A stretch of DNA of 64,000 nt from Sphingopyxis sp. (GTDB lineage: Bacteria > Pseudomonadota > Alphaproteobacteria > Sphingomonadales > Sphingomonadaceae). The stretch spans positions 372,001-436,000 of the forward strand of contig NZ_JAEULM010000044.1 in NCBI RefSeq assembly GCF_016793825.1. Reading direction: 5' to 3'. Positions 1-8,486 of the stretch are shown here, in pieces. Every line of letters begins with the position of its first letter. Position 1 is the first letter of the stretch. Under the pieces are notes generated by a model that was not told the origin of the DNA, searched no databases, and saw only the letters and a list, made by a program, of their open reading frames with translations. Made by a program: the position numbers and the translations under genes.

Positions 1-607
1 CGACGATCCCCGGCCCCGACACGATCCGTTCGGCCGAAACGCGGCGATGGCGTTTGCGAAGGCGAGCGAGGATCGCATCCTCGATACTGTCGAGCGGCGC
101 GAAATCGATATGGCCGCCCTCCGTCGCCTGGACGTGATAATCATCGCCATCGCGCCGGATATACGCGACGCCGAGCCCTGTACCCGGGCCGATGACGCTG
201 ATCGTGCCGGTCGTGGGAAGTGGCGTTTCGGGACCAGTCAGGCGTTCAAAATGGCATTCGCCCGCCTGTGCGACAGCATGTCCGACCGCTTCGAAATCAT
301 TGACCAGCACAAAGCGGTCCACGTTCAGTTTCTCACCGATCAGTGCCGGCCGAATGATCCAGGGGTTGTTGGTGAAGCGGATGACCTCACCGCGCGTTGG
401 CCCCGCGATCGCAATCGCAACAGCGCGCGGCAGCACCCCGCCCTGCCGGTGTTCAAAATCCTGCCAGGCCGTCTGGAAACTCGCATGGTCGCTGGTATGC
501 AGCGTCGTCGCATCGCCGAGCGAAACGACACGGCCGCCCTCGATACCGGCAAGCGCAAAGCGCGCGTGTGTGCCGCCGATATCAACCGTGACGATCTGTT
601 CGCTCAT
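1..607 (-). CDS. glk: Glucokinase, partial (C-terminus beyond the left edge)
   Basis: About 202 N-terminal residues of a Glk-family sugar kinase are visible; the family is usually about 320 residues, so the rest lies left of the window. The start codon at 605-607 follows a GGAGG ribosome site. Visible motifs are the phosphate-binding DIGGTHARFAL near residue 9, NDFEA near residue 103, GPGTGLGVAYI near residue 142 and EGGH near residue 164, all in the order of bacterial glucokinases. The enzyme phosphorylates glucose with ATP in the cytoplasm, feeding Entner-Doudoroff or glycolytic metabolism. It is transcribed away from the methyltransferase at 739. This is ordinary chromosomal metabolism and supports the idea that the left end of the window is host DNA. 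Confidence 0.88.
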   Translation of the reverse strand, partial: MSEQIVTVDIGGTHARFALAGIEGGRVVSLGDATTLHTSDHASFQTAWQDFEHRQGGVLPRAVAIAIAGPTRGEVIRFTNNPWIIRPALIGEKLNVDRFVLVNDFEAVGHAVAQAGECHFERLTGPETPLPTTGTISVIGPGTGLGVAYIRRDGDDYHVQATEGGHIDFAPLDSIEDAILARLRKRHRRVSAERIVSGPGIV

Positions 608-738
608 GCCTCTCTCCTCCCGGCCCTGATACGGGATCGGCGTCAGATGTCGCACCCCCGCGAGCGATGCAACAAGGCATAGCTATGCGCGGCGATTTGG
701 TCTACTTGCGAGTAGTTCTCAATAATGGAGTCACCCCG

Positions 739-1599
739 ATGCCTGCCGCCAATCCGAATCCGACGCACGACTGGGATGGTGCGACTGGCGACAATTGGGT
801 CGAGCATCAGATGAGGCTCGACCGGATGCTGCAACCGTTCGGCGATGCCGCCCTTTCCGCCGCCAACGTACAGGCAGGCGAGCATATACTCGATGTCGGC
901 TGCGGCGCAGGGACAACGAGCTTTGCCCTGAGTATCGCGGCCGGCGTGCGCGGACGGGTGGTCGGCGTCGACATCTCGCCGCAACTGATTGCCCGAGCGA
1001 AAGCCGATAGGAAGCCGGACGCGCCGGTTGCATTCGAACTCGCCGATGCCGCCACCGCGCCGTGGGCCTCGGACAGCTTCGATCTGCTCTTTTCACGCTT
1101 CGGCGTCATGTTCTTCGGCGATCCGGTCGCCGCGTTCACCCATATGCGCCGCGCGCTGAAGCCCGGAGGTCGTCTGACCTTCGTCTGCTGGCGTGGGGCG
1201 CAGGAAAATGACTGGGTGCGCCTTCCGATGGCGGCCATCCGCGATCTGGTCGTCCCGCCCAAAACAGACCCCGAAGCGCCCGGCCCGTTCGCTTTCGGCG
1301 ATCCGGCACGTGTCGAGCGAATTCTCCTAGCGAGCGGCTTTACCGACGCGATCCTGTCGCCCCTCGATGCCAGCATTCCTTACGGCCATGGCGCCACGCA
1401 CGATGACGCTGTCGAGGATGCGCTGCGCCTGAGTTTCGCTGTCGGCCCGCTGGCACGGGCATTGGCGGGTCAGCCAGAGGACATTCGCGCACGTGCAGCC
1501 GACGCCGTTCGCGCCGCCTTTGCCGCCCGACCCGGCGGAACGTCGGTGATGATCGACGGTGCGGCCTGGATCGTTACCGCGCACAATCCCGCAGGCTGA
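739..1599 (+). CDS. Class I SAM-dependent methyltransferase
   Basis: This 286-residue protein has a Rossmann methyltransferase fold: motif I LDVGCGAGTT at residues 51-60, then a FDLLFSRFGVMFF segment (motif IV region) and LKPGGRLTF (post-motif). The start at 739 was chosen because GGAG lies 8 bases upstream; an in-frame ATG at 667 would add 24 residues with no methyltransferase character. The fold is that of small-molecule methyltransferases of the UbiE/type 11 group, but the substrate cannot be read from the sequence. The C-terminal third carries no recognised domain. It is a single gene, divergent from glk and convergent with the Lrp-type regulator, with only 26 bases between the two stops. 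Confidence 0.8.
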   Translation: MPAANPNPTHDWDGATGDNWVEHQMRLDRMLQPFGDAALSAANVQAGEHILDVGCGAGTTSFALSIAAGVRGRVVGVDISPQLIARAKADRKPDAPVAFELADAATAPWASDSFDLLFSRFGVMFFGDPVAAFTHMRRALKPGGRLTFVCWRGAQENDWVRLPMAAIRDLVVPPKTDPEAPGPFAFGDPARVERILLASGFTDAILSPLDASIPYGHGATHDDAVEDALRLSFAVGPLARALAGQPEDIRARAADAVRAAFAARPGGTSVMIDGAAWIVTAHNPAG

Positions 1600-1625
1600 A
1601 CCGGCGCTCCCTGGTCGACACGCGA

Positions 1626-2072
1626 TCAGCGTTCGATCTTGGTCGCCAGAATGACCGAGGTCGTCGTGCGTTCGATGCCATCCAGCAGACCGACATCGTC
1701 GATCAGTTCGTTGAGCTGGATGCCGTCTTCCGCCTCCAGCATCGCGATTATGTCGTACTCGCCGCTGATCGCATGGATCGCCTGCACTTGCGGCAGCGCC
1801 GCGAGAGCCTGTTCGACCTCGCGATGATAGCGCGGCAGCGTCTTGATCATCATATGCGCGCGGACGCGGCTGGCGGCGAAGGCATGACCGAGACGAACGG
1901 TGTAGCCCGCAACGACCTTGTCCTCCTCCAGCCGCGCAAGCCGCGAGTAGATTTGTCCGCGCGAAATACCGAGTTCCTTGGCGAGCTGCGCGATCGTCTG
2001 CCGAGCATCGTCGCGCAGGAGAGTGAGCAGGCGTTCATCGACCTCGTCCAGATTGATCCCGTTATTCGCCAT
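1626..2072 (-). CDS. Lrp/AsnC family transcriptional regulator
   Basis: A 148-residue regulator with the standard Lrp layout: an N-terminal winged helix-turn-helix (about residues 5-60, including LAKELGISRGQIYSRLARLEE) and a C-terminal RAM ligand-binding domain containing SGEYDIIAMLEAED. Lrp/AsnC proteins sense amino acids and form octamers. Its ATG overlaps the stop of the upstream peptidase gene (TGATG), so the two are almost certainly co-translated. An in-frame GTG at 2084 is less likely. The context suggests it senses an amino acid released by the peptidase (aspartate or arginine would fit) and controls the divergent TonB receptor/peptidase promoter region. That ligand is an inference. 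Confidence 0.88.
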   Translation of the reverse strand: MANNGINLDEVDERLLTLLRDDARQTIAQLAKELGISRGQIYSRLARLEEDKVVAGYTVRLGHAFAASRVRAHMMIKTLPRYHREVEQALAALPQVQAIHAISGEYDIIAMLEAEDGIQLNELIDDVGLLDGIERTTTSVILATKIER

Positions 2073-4009
2073 CAATCGGGCCACTTCTCGTCCACGAAAA
2101 TGGCGGTTTCGGCTGCTTTCCCGGCACTGATACGGCCACGATACATCCCGAGATCGTTAATGGCGAAAGCGGGATGGCCGTCGGGACCCATCGCGATCAG
2201 GCCCCCGTCGCCACCGATCGCGCCAACCGCGAGGATCGTCGCCTGCGCCGCGGCGGCAAGGCTTTCGCCATGCCAGGCGACCCGGTCGCAGACCTGACGC
2301 GCGGCACTTTCCCGGATGAAATATTCGCCCGACCCGGTCGCCGACACCGCGCATTGTCCATTTTTGGCGTAGGTACCGGCACCGATGATCGGCGAATCGC
2401 CAACACGGCCCCAGCGCTTGCCGGTCATTCCACCGGTCGATGTCGCAGCCGCGAGGTTGCCGTCGGCATCGATCGCAACCGCGCCAACAGTGCCGAACAG
2501 ATGGGTTGGATCGATCGCCGCCGCCTGCTTCTCACGCCAACGGAGCAACTGTTGCCAGCGCTCTTCCGTGCGGAACCAGCCCGGATCGACCTGTTCGAGT
2601 CCCTGTTCGACCGAAAAACGGTCGGCGCCAGCCCCCGTCAGCATCACATGCGGGCTCTTGTCCATGACGGCGCGCGCCAGATCGATGGGATGCCGCGTTC
2701 GCGTGACGCCTGCAACGGCGCCAGCCTTTTGCGTCTTGCCGTCCATGATCGCCGCGTCGAGTTCATTCTTGCCGTCAGCAGTGAAAACGGCGCCGCGCCC
2801 GGCGTTGAACAGGGGGTTATCCTCGAGCACCCGCACTGCTGCGGCGACCGCGTCAAGCGCCGGGCCGCCCTTGTCGAGCACCGCGCTCCCTGCGCGCAGC
2901 GCATCGTCGAGTCCGGCGCGGTAGGCTTTTTCCTTTTCGGGCGACAGCGTGGCACGTTCGATCACGCCCGCACCGCCGTGGATTGCCAGCGACCAGCGCG
3001 GCACTTCGACGACTTCGCCCGCGCGCGCAGCATAGTTGCGCACGAACACGGGGTTGTCGACCTGCCCCGAAGGCAAGTGAACGACCGATCCGCGCCCGAC
3101 GCCGGTGACTTTCACCCGCGGCGCATCGAGCGGTCCGCGCCCCGGGATATCGCGAAGGCCGCCGCCGTCGACAACCCAGGCAGAGCCATCGGGCTCGGTC
3201 GCGTAGATGCGCCCCGTTCCATCCGGTTCGACCGCAAGCGCCGCGCTCTCGTCGACGCCGAGGCCGATCATCGCGGTCTGGTCGGCGGGGCGACCGACCT
3301 GCGCCTTTGCGACAAAAGCGAACAAGCGGCCAAGGCGATCGCGTTCCTTGAAATGCGTGTCGGTCACGACGCCCTTGAGCAGCGCGAAGTGCAGGAAATC
3401 GCCTTCGATCGTATTCGCGGGGCCGAGCGGGTCGGCGAGCGCTTCGGGGCTGCGGATGCTGCCGTCGTCCATTGCGCCATAGAGCTTCTCGCCCTGGATC
3501 GCGAGGCCCGCGCTGGTGCCGGCCAGCGGCTTGCCCGCCGCGACGTGCGCATTGAGGATGTCGCCAACCGGCGTCCCACGCCAGAAGCGGACATAGCGAG
3601 CCTGATCCCCGCCGGCGATGAAGATGCCGTCGGCTTTGCGCAGTCGATCCAGGATCTTCTTGTTCGTCGCCTGCGACCGGGCATGAAAGACGAAAATCTC
3701 GGTCGACTGAATGCCGCCGATCTCGTGATAGAATTCCTCGCCGATCTCCTTGCCGTAAGATGCGCTGATCACGACGATGTGACCGTTTCCGGCCTTTTGG
3801 AAAAGCCACTTCATCGCGTCGGTGTTGCGGTCGCCACCGCCCATCAACAGCAATCCGCCGGAAACCGGGCCCGGTGTCGGGGTGTCGAGCTTTCCGAAGA
3901 CATAATGTTCGTACGGTTGCTCTTTCGCTTCCTTTGCAGCTGCAGAAGAGAGCGTCAGCCCCAGCGCCGCGAACACCAGCCAGAGAGCCCGCATGATCCG
4001 ATGCCGCAT
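2072..4009 (-). CDS. Secreted cyanophycinase/isoaspartyl peptidase fusion
   Basis: A 645-residue two-enzyme fusion. A signal peptide (about residues 1-25, hydrophobic core LWLVFAALGLTLSSAAA) is followed by a cyanophycinase-like serine peptidase domain (family S51, about 35-275) with the GTSAG nucleophile motif at 164-168 and a GGDQ motif before it. The second half (about 338-645) is an Ntn-hydrolase of the isoaspartyl peptidase/type III asparaginase family. It opens with AIHGGAG and has the autocleavage and catalytic threonine in HLFGTVGAVA (Thr near 507), followed by GRVGDSPIIGAG. Cyanophycinase cuts cyanophycin into beta-Asp-Arg dipeptides and isoaspartyl peptidase splits such dipeptides, so the fusion joins two consecutive steps. 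The start at 4009 has AAGGA seven bases upstream; an upstream in-frame start at 4042 lacks this. It is coupled to the Lrp gene and divergent from the TonB receptor. Confidence 0.85.
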   Translation of the reverse strand: MRHRIMRALWLVFAALGLTLSSAAAKEAKEQPYEHYVFGKLDTPTPGPVSGGLLLMGGGDRNTDAMKWLFQKAGNGHIVVISASYGKEIGEEFYHEIGGIQSTEIFVFHARSQATNKKILDRLRKADGIFIAGGDQARYVRFWRGTPVGDILNAHVAAGKPLAGTSAGLAIQGEKLYGAMDDGSIRSPEALADPLGPANTIEGDFLHFALLKGVVTDTHFKERDRLGRLFAFVAKAQVGRPADQTAMIGLGVDESAALAVEPDGTGRIYATEPDGSAWVVDGGGLRDIPGRGPLDAPRVKVTGVGRGSVVHLPSGQVDNPVFVRNYAARAGEVVEVPRWSLAIHGGAGVIERATLSPEKEKAYRAGLDDALRAGSAVLDKGGPALDAVAAAVRVLEDNPLFNAGRGAVFTADGKNELDAAIMDGKTQKAGAVAGVTRTRHPIDLARAVMDKSPHVMLTGAGADRFSVEQGLEQVDPGWFRTEERWQQLLRWREKQAAAIDPTHLFGTVGAVAIDADGNLAAATSTGGMTGKRWGRVGDSPIIGAGTYAKNGQCAVSATGSGEYFIRESAARQVCDRVAWHGESLAAAAQATILAVGAIGGDGGLIAMGPDGHPAFAINDLGMYRGRISAGKAAETAIFVDEKWPD

Positions 4010-4066
4010 TCGATCGTCCTTCCCCACGCTCCAAAGAGGCATGATGTTACATAATGATCGCCTCGA

Positions 4067-4097
4067 TTGACAATATGATTTCCGTATTTGCCATATT
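4067..4097 (+). promoter_or_regulatory. AT-rich divergent promoter region with a possible sigma-70 promoter
   Basis: The 197 bases between the peptidase gene and the TonB receptor gene are much richer in A and T than their surroundings. TTGACA at 4067-4072 is followed 19 bases later by CATATT (4092-4097), a weak promoter match reading toward the receptor. AT-rich stretches with loosely spaced dyads are typical of Lrp-binding regions. The assignment rests on composition and one good hexamer only. Confidence 0.35.
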
Positions 4098-4206
4098 GAT
4101 TGAAATTATCGGCAATTTCTGATTCAGTGGTATCGACAAAGAAGCGCAAAATGGTTGGATCCGATTCGCGCGATGCCACGGCGCTGAAACAACAGGGGGT
4201 TGTACG

Positions 4207-6939
4207 ATGACGAATTTTTCGAAGCGGTCGTTTCGGGTGTTGCTGGGGCTGGGGGTTTGCATCCCGGCGTTCACCGCATCGGCTTTCGCACAGGAAAGCT
4301 CGGAGAGCGGCGAAAGTCAGGAAATCATCGTCACCGGATCGCGCATCCCGACGATCAAGGACCAGGGGCCGTCGCCGGTCACCGTCATCGATTCCGACAC
4401 GATCCGCGCAAATGGCTATACCAGCGTTCCCGAGCTGCTCGCCGCGATGACCCAGAACAGCGGCGAAACGCAAAGTCCGCAGTCAGGCAGCAGCGCCGAC
4501 TTCACGCCGGGAGCGCAGCAGGTCGACCTTCGCGGCCTTGGCCCCAATCACACGCTGGTGCTGGTCAACGGCCGGCGCATCGCCGATTTCCCCCTGCCCT
4601 ATATCGGCCGCAGCAACTTCACCGACATCTCGAACATCCCGGTCAGCCTGATCGACAAGGTCGAGATTCTCAGCGGCGCGGGATCGGCCATCTATGGCTC
4701 CGACGCGATCGCGGGCGTGATCAACTTCAAGATGAAGGAAAAGCTCGACGGGCTGACGCTCGACTATCGGCATGGGCGCACCGAGCACGGCGGCGGCATG
4801 TCGCATCGCTTCACTGCGACGGGCGGCTGGTCGTCGGGACGCTTCAACATCGCCGGGGGCGTCGAATATCTCGACCAACGACCACTCTGGGCCTATGATC
4901 GCGCGATCCAGGACAGCACCGACGACAGCCCGGTGGCATCGACGCGCATCGCACGGCGCACCTTTTACCGTGCGGATGAAAATGTCGACTATATCACGCC
5001 GCCGGACGGCGCCTGTGACGCGCTGTCATCGCTCAACGGCGGATCGATCTTCCTCGCGAACCGGCCGCGCTATGGCGACTATTGCGGCAGCAAGACCTCG
5101 ATCGGCTATGGCACGATCATTTCGGGCCGCAAGGGTTTCAACAGTTTCGGAACCATGTCCTACGAGCTGTCCGACAATGCCAAGCTGTTCACCGATTTCC
5201 AGTTCGGGATCAGCAAGGTCCGGCTGATGTACGACGTGACGAGCTGGGCATTCGAACAATCGTCGAGCAGCGCCGACAATTATTTCTTCAACGGCACGAC
5301 CGGCCAGCTGGAAGATTGGGGCCGGCAGTTCACGCCCGAAGAAACCGGCGGGCTGGAAATGCAGCGCAGCAAGCAGACGACCTACAGCATCACGCCGGGC
5401 GTCCGCGGCAATTTCGGTAACGCCTGGAATTACGAGCTGTCGTTCAATTACAGCCGCTACCAGTCGACGGTTCGCTGGCCGCAGATCATCAACAGCAAGG
5501 CGAAGGCACTGTTCCTGGGCGCGCAGGACGGCGTTGACGAAGACAGCGGCTATCCGATCTTCAACCCCGATACGGCGCGCCTGTATACGGCCCTGACACG
5601 CGCGGAATATGAGAGCATTTCGGCCGACACCGTCTATCGCCCGTTCGCCTGGACGAGCAATCTACAGGCAACGTTGACCAACGGCGAGTTGTTCCAGCTT
5701 CCCGCCGGGCCCGTCGGTTTCGCGGTGGTCGCCGAATATGGCAAGCAGGGCTATAATCTGCGGCCCGACCCGCTGGCACTTACCGATTATTACTACAGCT
5801 GGAAGGACAGCGACGGCGTCGGCAAGCGCAGCCATGGCGCGATCGGCGGCGAGCTTCGCGTGCCCGTGCTCGATTTCGTCACGATCTCGGGCGCAGGCCG
5901 TTATGACAATTTCCGCTTCGCCGGAGGAAGCACCGGGAAGTTTACCTATAACGGCGGGGTGGAAGTGCGCCCGATGGAAAGCCTGTTGTTCCGCGCCGCC
6001 TATGGCACGGCCTTCCGCGCGCCCGACCTCCATTATGTATTCACCGGCCCCGGCAACGTCGAAGGCAGCGTCAACGACTATCGCCTTTGCGCGGAGGAGG
6101 GTCAGGATATCGAGGATTGCGATTACGCCGACATCGGTGTTGTCGTGAATCGCAACGGCAACCGCGACCTCAAGTCGGAAACCGGCCGGACGCTGACGGC
6201 GGGCCTCGTCTTTTCGCCGTCGAGCCGCCTGCATATGTCGGTCGATTATTTCCGCGTCACACTCGACAACCAGGTCGACGATCTCAGCCTCGACACGCTG
6301 GCGCGAACCGAAGCCGACTGCCAGCCGGGCGGCGATCTCGACCCCAGTTCGCCAACCTGCGTAGACGCGATCGCGCGTATCCAGCGGTTCCCGTCCAATG
6401 TTCAGGACGGCCGGATCGAATCCATCCGCGTCAACCCGATCAATATCGCGCGCGAAAAGACCAGCGGCATCGACCTCGCCTTCCGCGGCAGCTTGCCGAC
6501 GAGCTTTGGCACCTTCACCCTGTCGCTGGGCCACAGCCATGTGTTCAAGCACAGCTTCCAGCAGTATCCGGGCGATCCGACCATCGACAAGCTGGCTGCC
6601 GATAGCGGTTATTACCTGCCGCGCGACAAATCGACCGGCAGCTTCAGCTGGGAGAATGAGGGGTTGCAGTTCACCCTGTCGGGCACTCGCCTCGGCAAGC
6701 TGCCCAACTATGACGAAGATGCCTTCATCAAGGCGAGCTATCTGTTCAATGCGACGATGCAGTATGACTTCACCGATCATCTGCGCGGCTCGCTGACGAT
6801 CCGGAACCTGCTCGACAAGAACCCGGTGAAGGATCCGACCTGGTCGAGCTATCCCTATTACAACACGAGCTGGTTCGACAGCATCGGGCGCAGCGTGTTC
6901 CTGCAACTGACCTACAAGCTGGGTGGCGCGGCGCTTTAA
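4207..6939 (+). CDS. TonB-dependent outer-membrane receptor
   Basis: A 910-residue receptor starting after an AGGGGG ribosome site. A signal peptide ends at AFA-Q (about residue 29). The mature end carries EIIVTGSRIP, the TonB-box-like start typical of sphingomonad receptors, then a plug domain (about 50-165, with VLVNGRRIADFP and GSAIYGSDAIAGVINF) and a 22-strand barrel finishing near RNLLDKNPV and a final hydrophobic strand ending in KLGGAAL. Members of this large-plug type in sphingomonads and xanthomonads often import peptides or glycans. The divergent peptidase and Lrp regulator suggest a peptide substrate, possibly beta-aspartyl peptides, but this is inference. Confidence 0.9.
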   Translation: MTNFSKRSFRVLLGLGVCIPAFTASAFAQESSESGESQEIIVTGSRIPTIKDQGPSPVTVIDSDTIRANGYTSVPELLAAMTQNSGETQSPQSGSSADFTPGAQQVDLRGLGPNHTLVLVNGRRIADFPLPYIGRSNFTDISNIPVSLIDKVEILSGAGSAIYGSDAIAGVINFKMKEKLDGLTLDYRHGRTEHGGGMSHRFTATGGWSSGRFNIAGGVEYLDQRPLWAYDRAIQDSTDDSPVASTRIARRTFYRADENVDYITPPDGACDALSSLNGGSIFLANRPRYGDYCGSKTSIGYGTIISGRKGFNSFGTMSYELSDNAKLFTDFQFGISKVRLMYDVTSWAFEQSSSSADNYFFNGTTGQLEDWGRQFTPEETGGLEMQRSKQTTYSITPGVRGNFGNAWNYELSFNYSRYQSTVRWPQIINSKAKALFLGAQDGVDEDSGYPIFNPDTARLYTALTRAEYESISADTVYRPFAWTSNLQATLTNGELFQLPAGPVGFAVVAEYGKQGYNLRPDPLALTDYYYSWKDSDGVGKRSHGAIGGELRVPVLDFVTISGAGRYDNFRFAGGSTGKFTYNGGVEVRPMESLLFRAAYGTAFRAPDLHYVFTGPGNVEGSVNDYRLCAEEGQDIEDCDYADIGVVVNRNGNRDLKSETGRTLTAGLVFSPSSRLHMSVDYFRVTLDNQVDDLSLDTLARTEADCQPGGDLDPSSPTCVDAIARIQRFPSNVQDGRIESIRVNPINIAREKTSGIDLAFRGSLPTSFGTFTLSLGHSHVFKHSFQQYPGDPTIDKLAADSGYYLPRDKSTGSFSWENEGLQFTLSGTRLGKLPNYDEDAFIKASYLFNATMQYDFTDHLRGSLTIRNLLDKNPVKDPTWSSYPYYNTSWFDSIGRSVFLQLTYKLGGAAL

Positions 6940-6946
6940 GCGCCGC
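6928..6946. terminator. GC-rich palindrome across the TonB receptor stop codon
   Basis: Nine-base arms (6928-6936 and 6938-6946) pair around a single central base and span the TAA stop. There is no following T-run, so it could be a weak terminator or a mere by-product of GC-rich coding sequence. Confidence 0.25.
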
Positions 6947-7387
6947 CTGCCGGCTGTACAAAGACGGGAGAGGCGTCGGTAGTCCATGCGGGCATCCGGC
7001 GCCACCTCGCGCGCGCGTCAGATAGAAGGGGACGCGCCGCGGCGCGCCCGCAAGGCCGCACTCAGCCGCCGTAATTGCCATCATTTGAAGGAATGGCGCC
7101 CCGTGCTGGATAAACATAACGAATATGTGTCGCCGTTCGTACTACTATAGCGCCGCAGCGCGACGCTGTTCATCGTCTTTTACCGCCGCGTCAAACCGCC
7201 AGCGCTACAGACTAGGTTAGGGCCAAAGCGGCCGCCTAGAGCAACAGGCCTTGTGATTGCGATCTGAACGCAGGCGATGCTGGCGGTTCCTGCTAGGAAT
7301 CGGGCTTACGCTTCGCGAAACCGCGTCACCGTGTTGGTTGCCTTGCCATGGGAGCAATCGCACGAGACGACGCCACACATTGCCTAG
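6947..7387. other. Gene-free stretch between chromosome-like DNA and metal cargo
   Basis: No convincing gene was found here. Short open frames lack ribosome sites and protein-like composition. No tRNA, direct repeat pair or integrase fragment was recognised. Because the gene content changes here from host metabolism to mobile metal resistance, this is the likeliest place for an island or element boundary. Confidence 0.4.
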
Positions 7388-7425
7388 TTGACAAACATCA
7401 TATGAACACATATTCATGTGTTCAT
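7388..7425 (+). promoter_or_regulatory. Promoter and ArsR/SmtB-type operator ahead of the CDF gene
   Basis: TTGACA at 7388-7393 is followed by a perfect interrupted palindrome: TGAACACA (7403-7410), six bases, TGTGTTCA (7417-7424). Its position, 17 bases after the -35, would cover the -10. The form matches known zinc-type ArsR/SmtB operators with a TGAACA..TGTTCA core. Very similar sites occur at 9724-9747 and 24858-24880, so it is the expected target of the ArsR protein encoded at 9761. Confidence 0.7.
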
Positions 7426-7448
7426 TCACTTTCTATGAAAGCTCTGTA

Positions 7449-8474
7449 ATGGCCCATTCGCACGCAGATCATGGTCATGGCCACGATCACGATCATTCGC
7501 ATACGCCGACCATCACCAGCGCCAACGAACGCAAGGTACTTTTGTCGTTCGGTCTGATCTTCACCTTCATGGTGGTCGAAGTGGTTGGCGGGCTGCTTTC
7601 TGGTTCGCTCGCCCTGCTGGCGGATGCGGGGCATATGGTGACGGACGCTGCCGCGTTGGCGCTCGCTTACGCGGCCTTTCGTTTTGGTCAGCGCGGAGCC
7701 GATTCCAAGCGCACCTTCGGCTATCTGCGGTTCGAGGTGGTTGCGGGTTTCGTCAACGCCGTCACTTTGTTCGCGATCGTAGGCTGGATCGTCTATGAAG
7801 CTTGGGAACGCTTTCAGGAGCCGCAGCCGATCCTCGCGGGGCCTATGTTCGCCGTCGCGGTCGCGGGGCTGCTGGTCAATATCCTCGTATTCTGGATTCT
7901 GACGCGCGGCGATAGCGAGCACGTCAACATCAAGGGTGCGGCGCTGCACGTCATGGGCGACCTGCTCGGTTCGGTTGGTGCCGTAGGTGCTGCGGTGGTG
8001 ATCTATTTGACCGGCTGGACGCCGATCGATCCGATCCTGTCGGTTGTCGTCTCCATCCTGGTCTTGCGTAGTGCATGGAAACTGGCCGCCAAGTCGCTTC
8101 ATATCCTGCTCGAAGGCGCACCCGACGGTGCTGCACCGGAGAAGATCGAGCGTCATCTTCTGGAGCAGGTGCCCGGCGTTGCGGCAGTCAGTCATATCCA
8201 TGTGTGGTCGATCACGTCGGGCCGCACGCTGGCGACGATGCACATTCGTCCCAAGAGCGACGCTGAGGCCCGCGTGGTCGTGCGTGCGGTCGAGCGCGAG
8301 CTGGAGCACCAATTCGAGATTGAGCACGCTACTGTGGCGGTCGACTGGAACGAGGAAGGCGAAACGTGCAGCCTGGCGCCGGGCAACAAGCGGGACAATG
8401 GGCATGGACACGACGAGAAGCATGACCATTCCGCTCACGGCCACGGCACGTCAGGAACGGGTTGTTCCCACTAG
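7449..8474 (+). CDS. CDF family zinc/cobalt/cadmium efflux transporter (CzcD-like)
   Basis: A 341-residue cation diffusion facilitator. The N-terminus is histidine-rich (HSHADHGHGHDHDHSH), followed by six predicted membrane segments. The metal-transport motifs are visible: LLADAGHMVTDAA in the second segment and ALHVMGDLLGSVG in the fifth, giving the His/Asp site of zinc-type CDFs. A cytoplasmic domain follows, and a second histidine-rich tail ends in GTGCSH. It exports divalent metal in exchange for protons at the inner membrane. The start at 7449 gives the usual MAH-type opening; an upstream in-frame start at 7416 would lie inside the operator palindrome. It leads a cluster with an MFS transporter 12 bases downstream and an ArsR sensor. 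Confidence 0.92.
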   Translation: MAHSHADHGHGHDHDHSHTPTITSANERKVLLSFGLIFTFMVVEVVGGLLSGSLALLADAGHMVTDAAALALAYAAFRFGQRGADSKRTFGYLRFEVVAGFVNAVTLFAIVGWIVYEAWERFQEPQPILAGPMFAVAVAGLLVNILVFWILTRGDSEHVNIKGAALHVMGDLLGSVGAVGAAVVIYLTGWTPIDPILSVVVSILVLRSAWKLAAKSLHILLEGAPDGAAPEKIERHLLEQVPGVAAVSHIHVWSITSGRTLATMHIRPKSDAEARVVVRAVERELEHQFEIEHATVAVDWNEEGETCSLAPGNKRDNGHGHDEKHDHSAHGHGTSGTGCSH

Positions 8475-8486
8475 GGGTTATTGAAA

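Noticed and set aside
47-682. 211-codon open frame on the plus strand at the left end
   Set aside because: It is antisense to glk, whose motifs and ribosome site are clear; the plus frame has no recognisable domain.
2174-4054. 626-codon plus-strand open frame
   Set aside because: It lies antisense to the cyanophycinase/isoaspartyl fusion; high-GC codon use opens this frame, and its composition is Arg/Ala-rich without domains.
5662-7005. 447-codon minus-strand open frame
   Set aside because: It is antisense to the TonB receptor and lacks a ribosome site or recognisable motifs.
6940-7448. tRNA or attachment-site search at the island edge
   Set aside because: No cloverleaf or repeated core could be recognised by eye.
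7422-8444. 340-codon minus-strand open frame
   Set aside because: It is the mirror of the CDF gene, whose histidine-rich ends and metal motifs are unmistakable.
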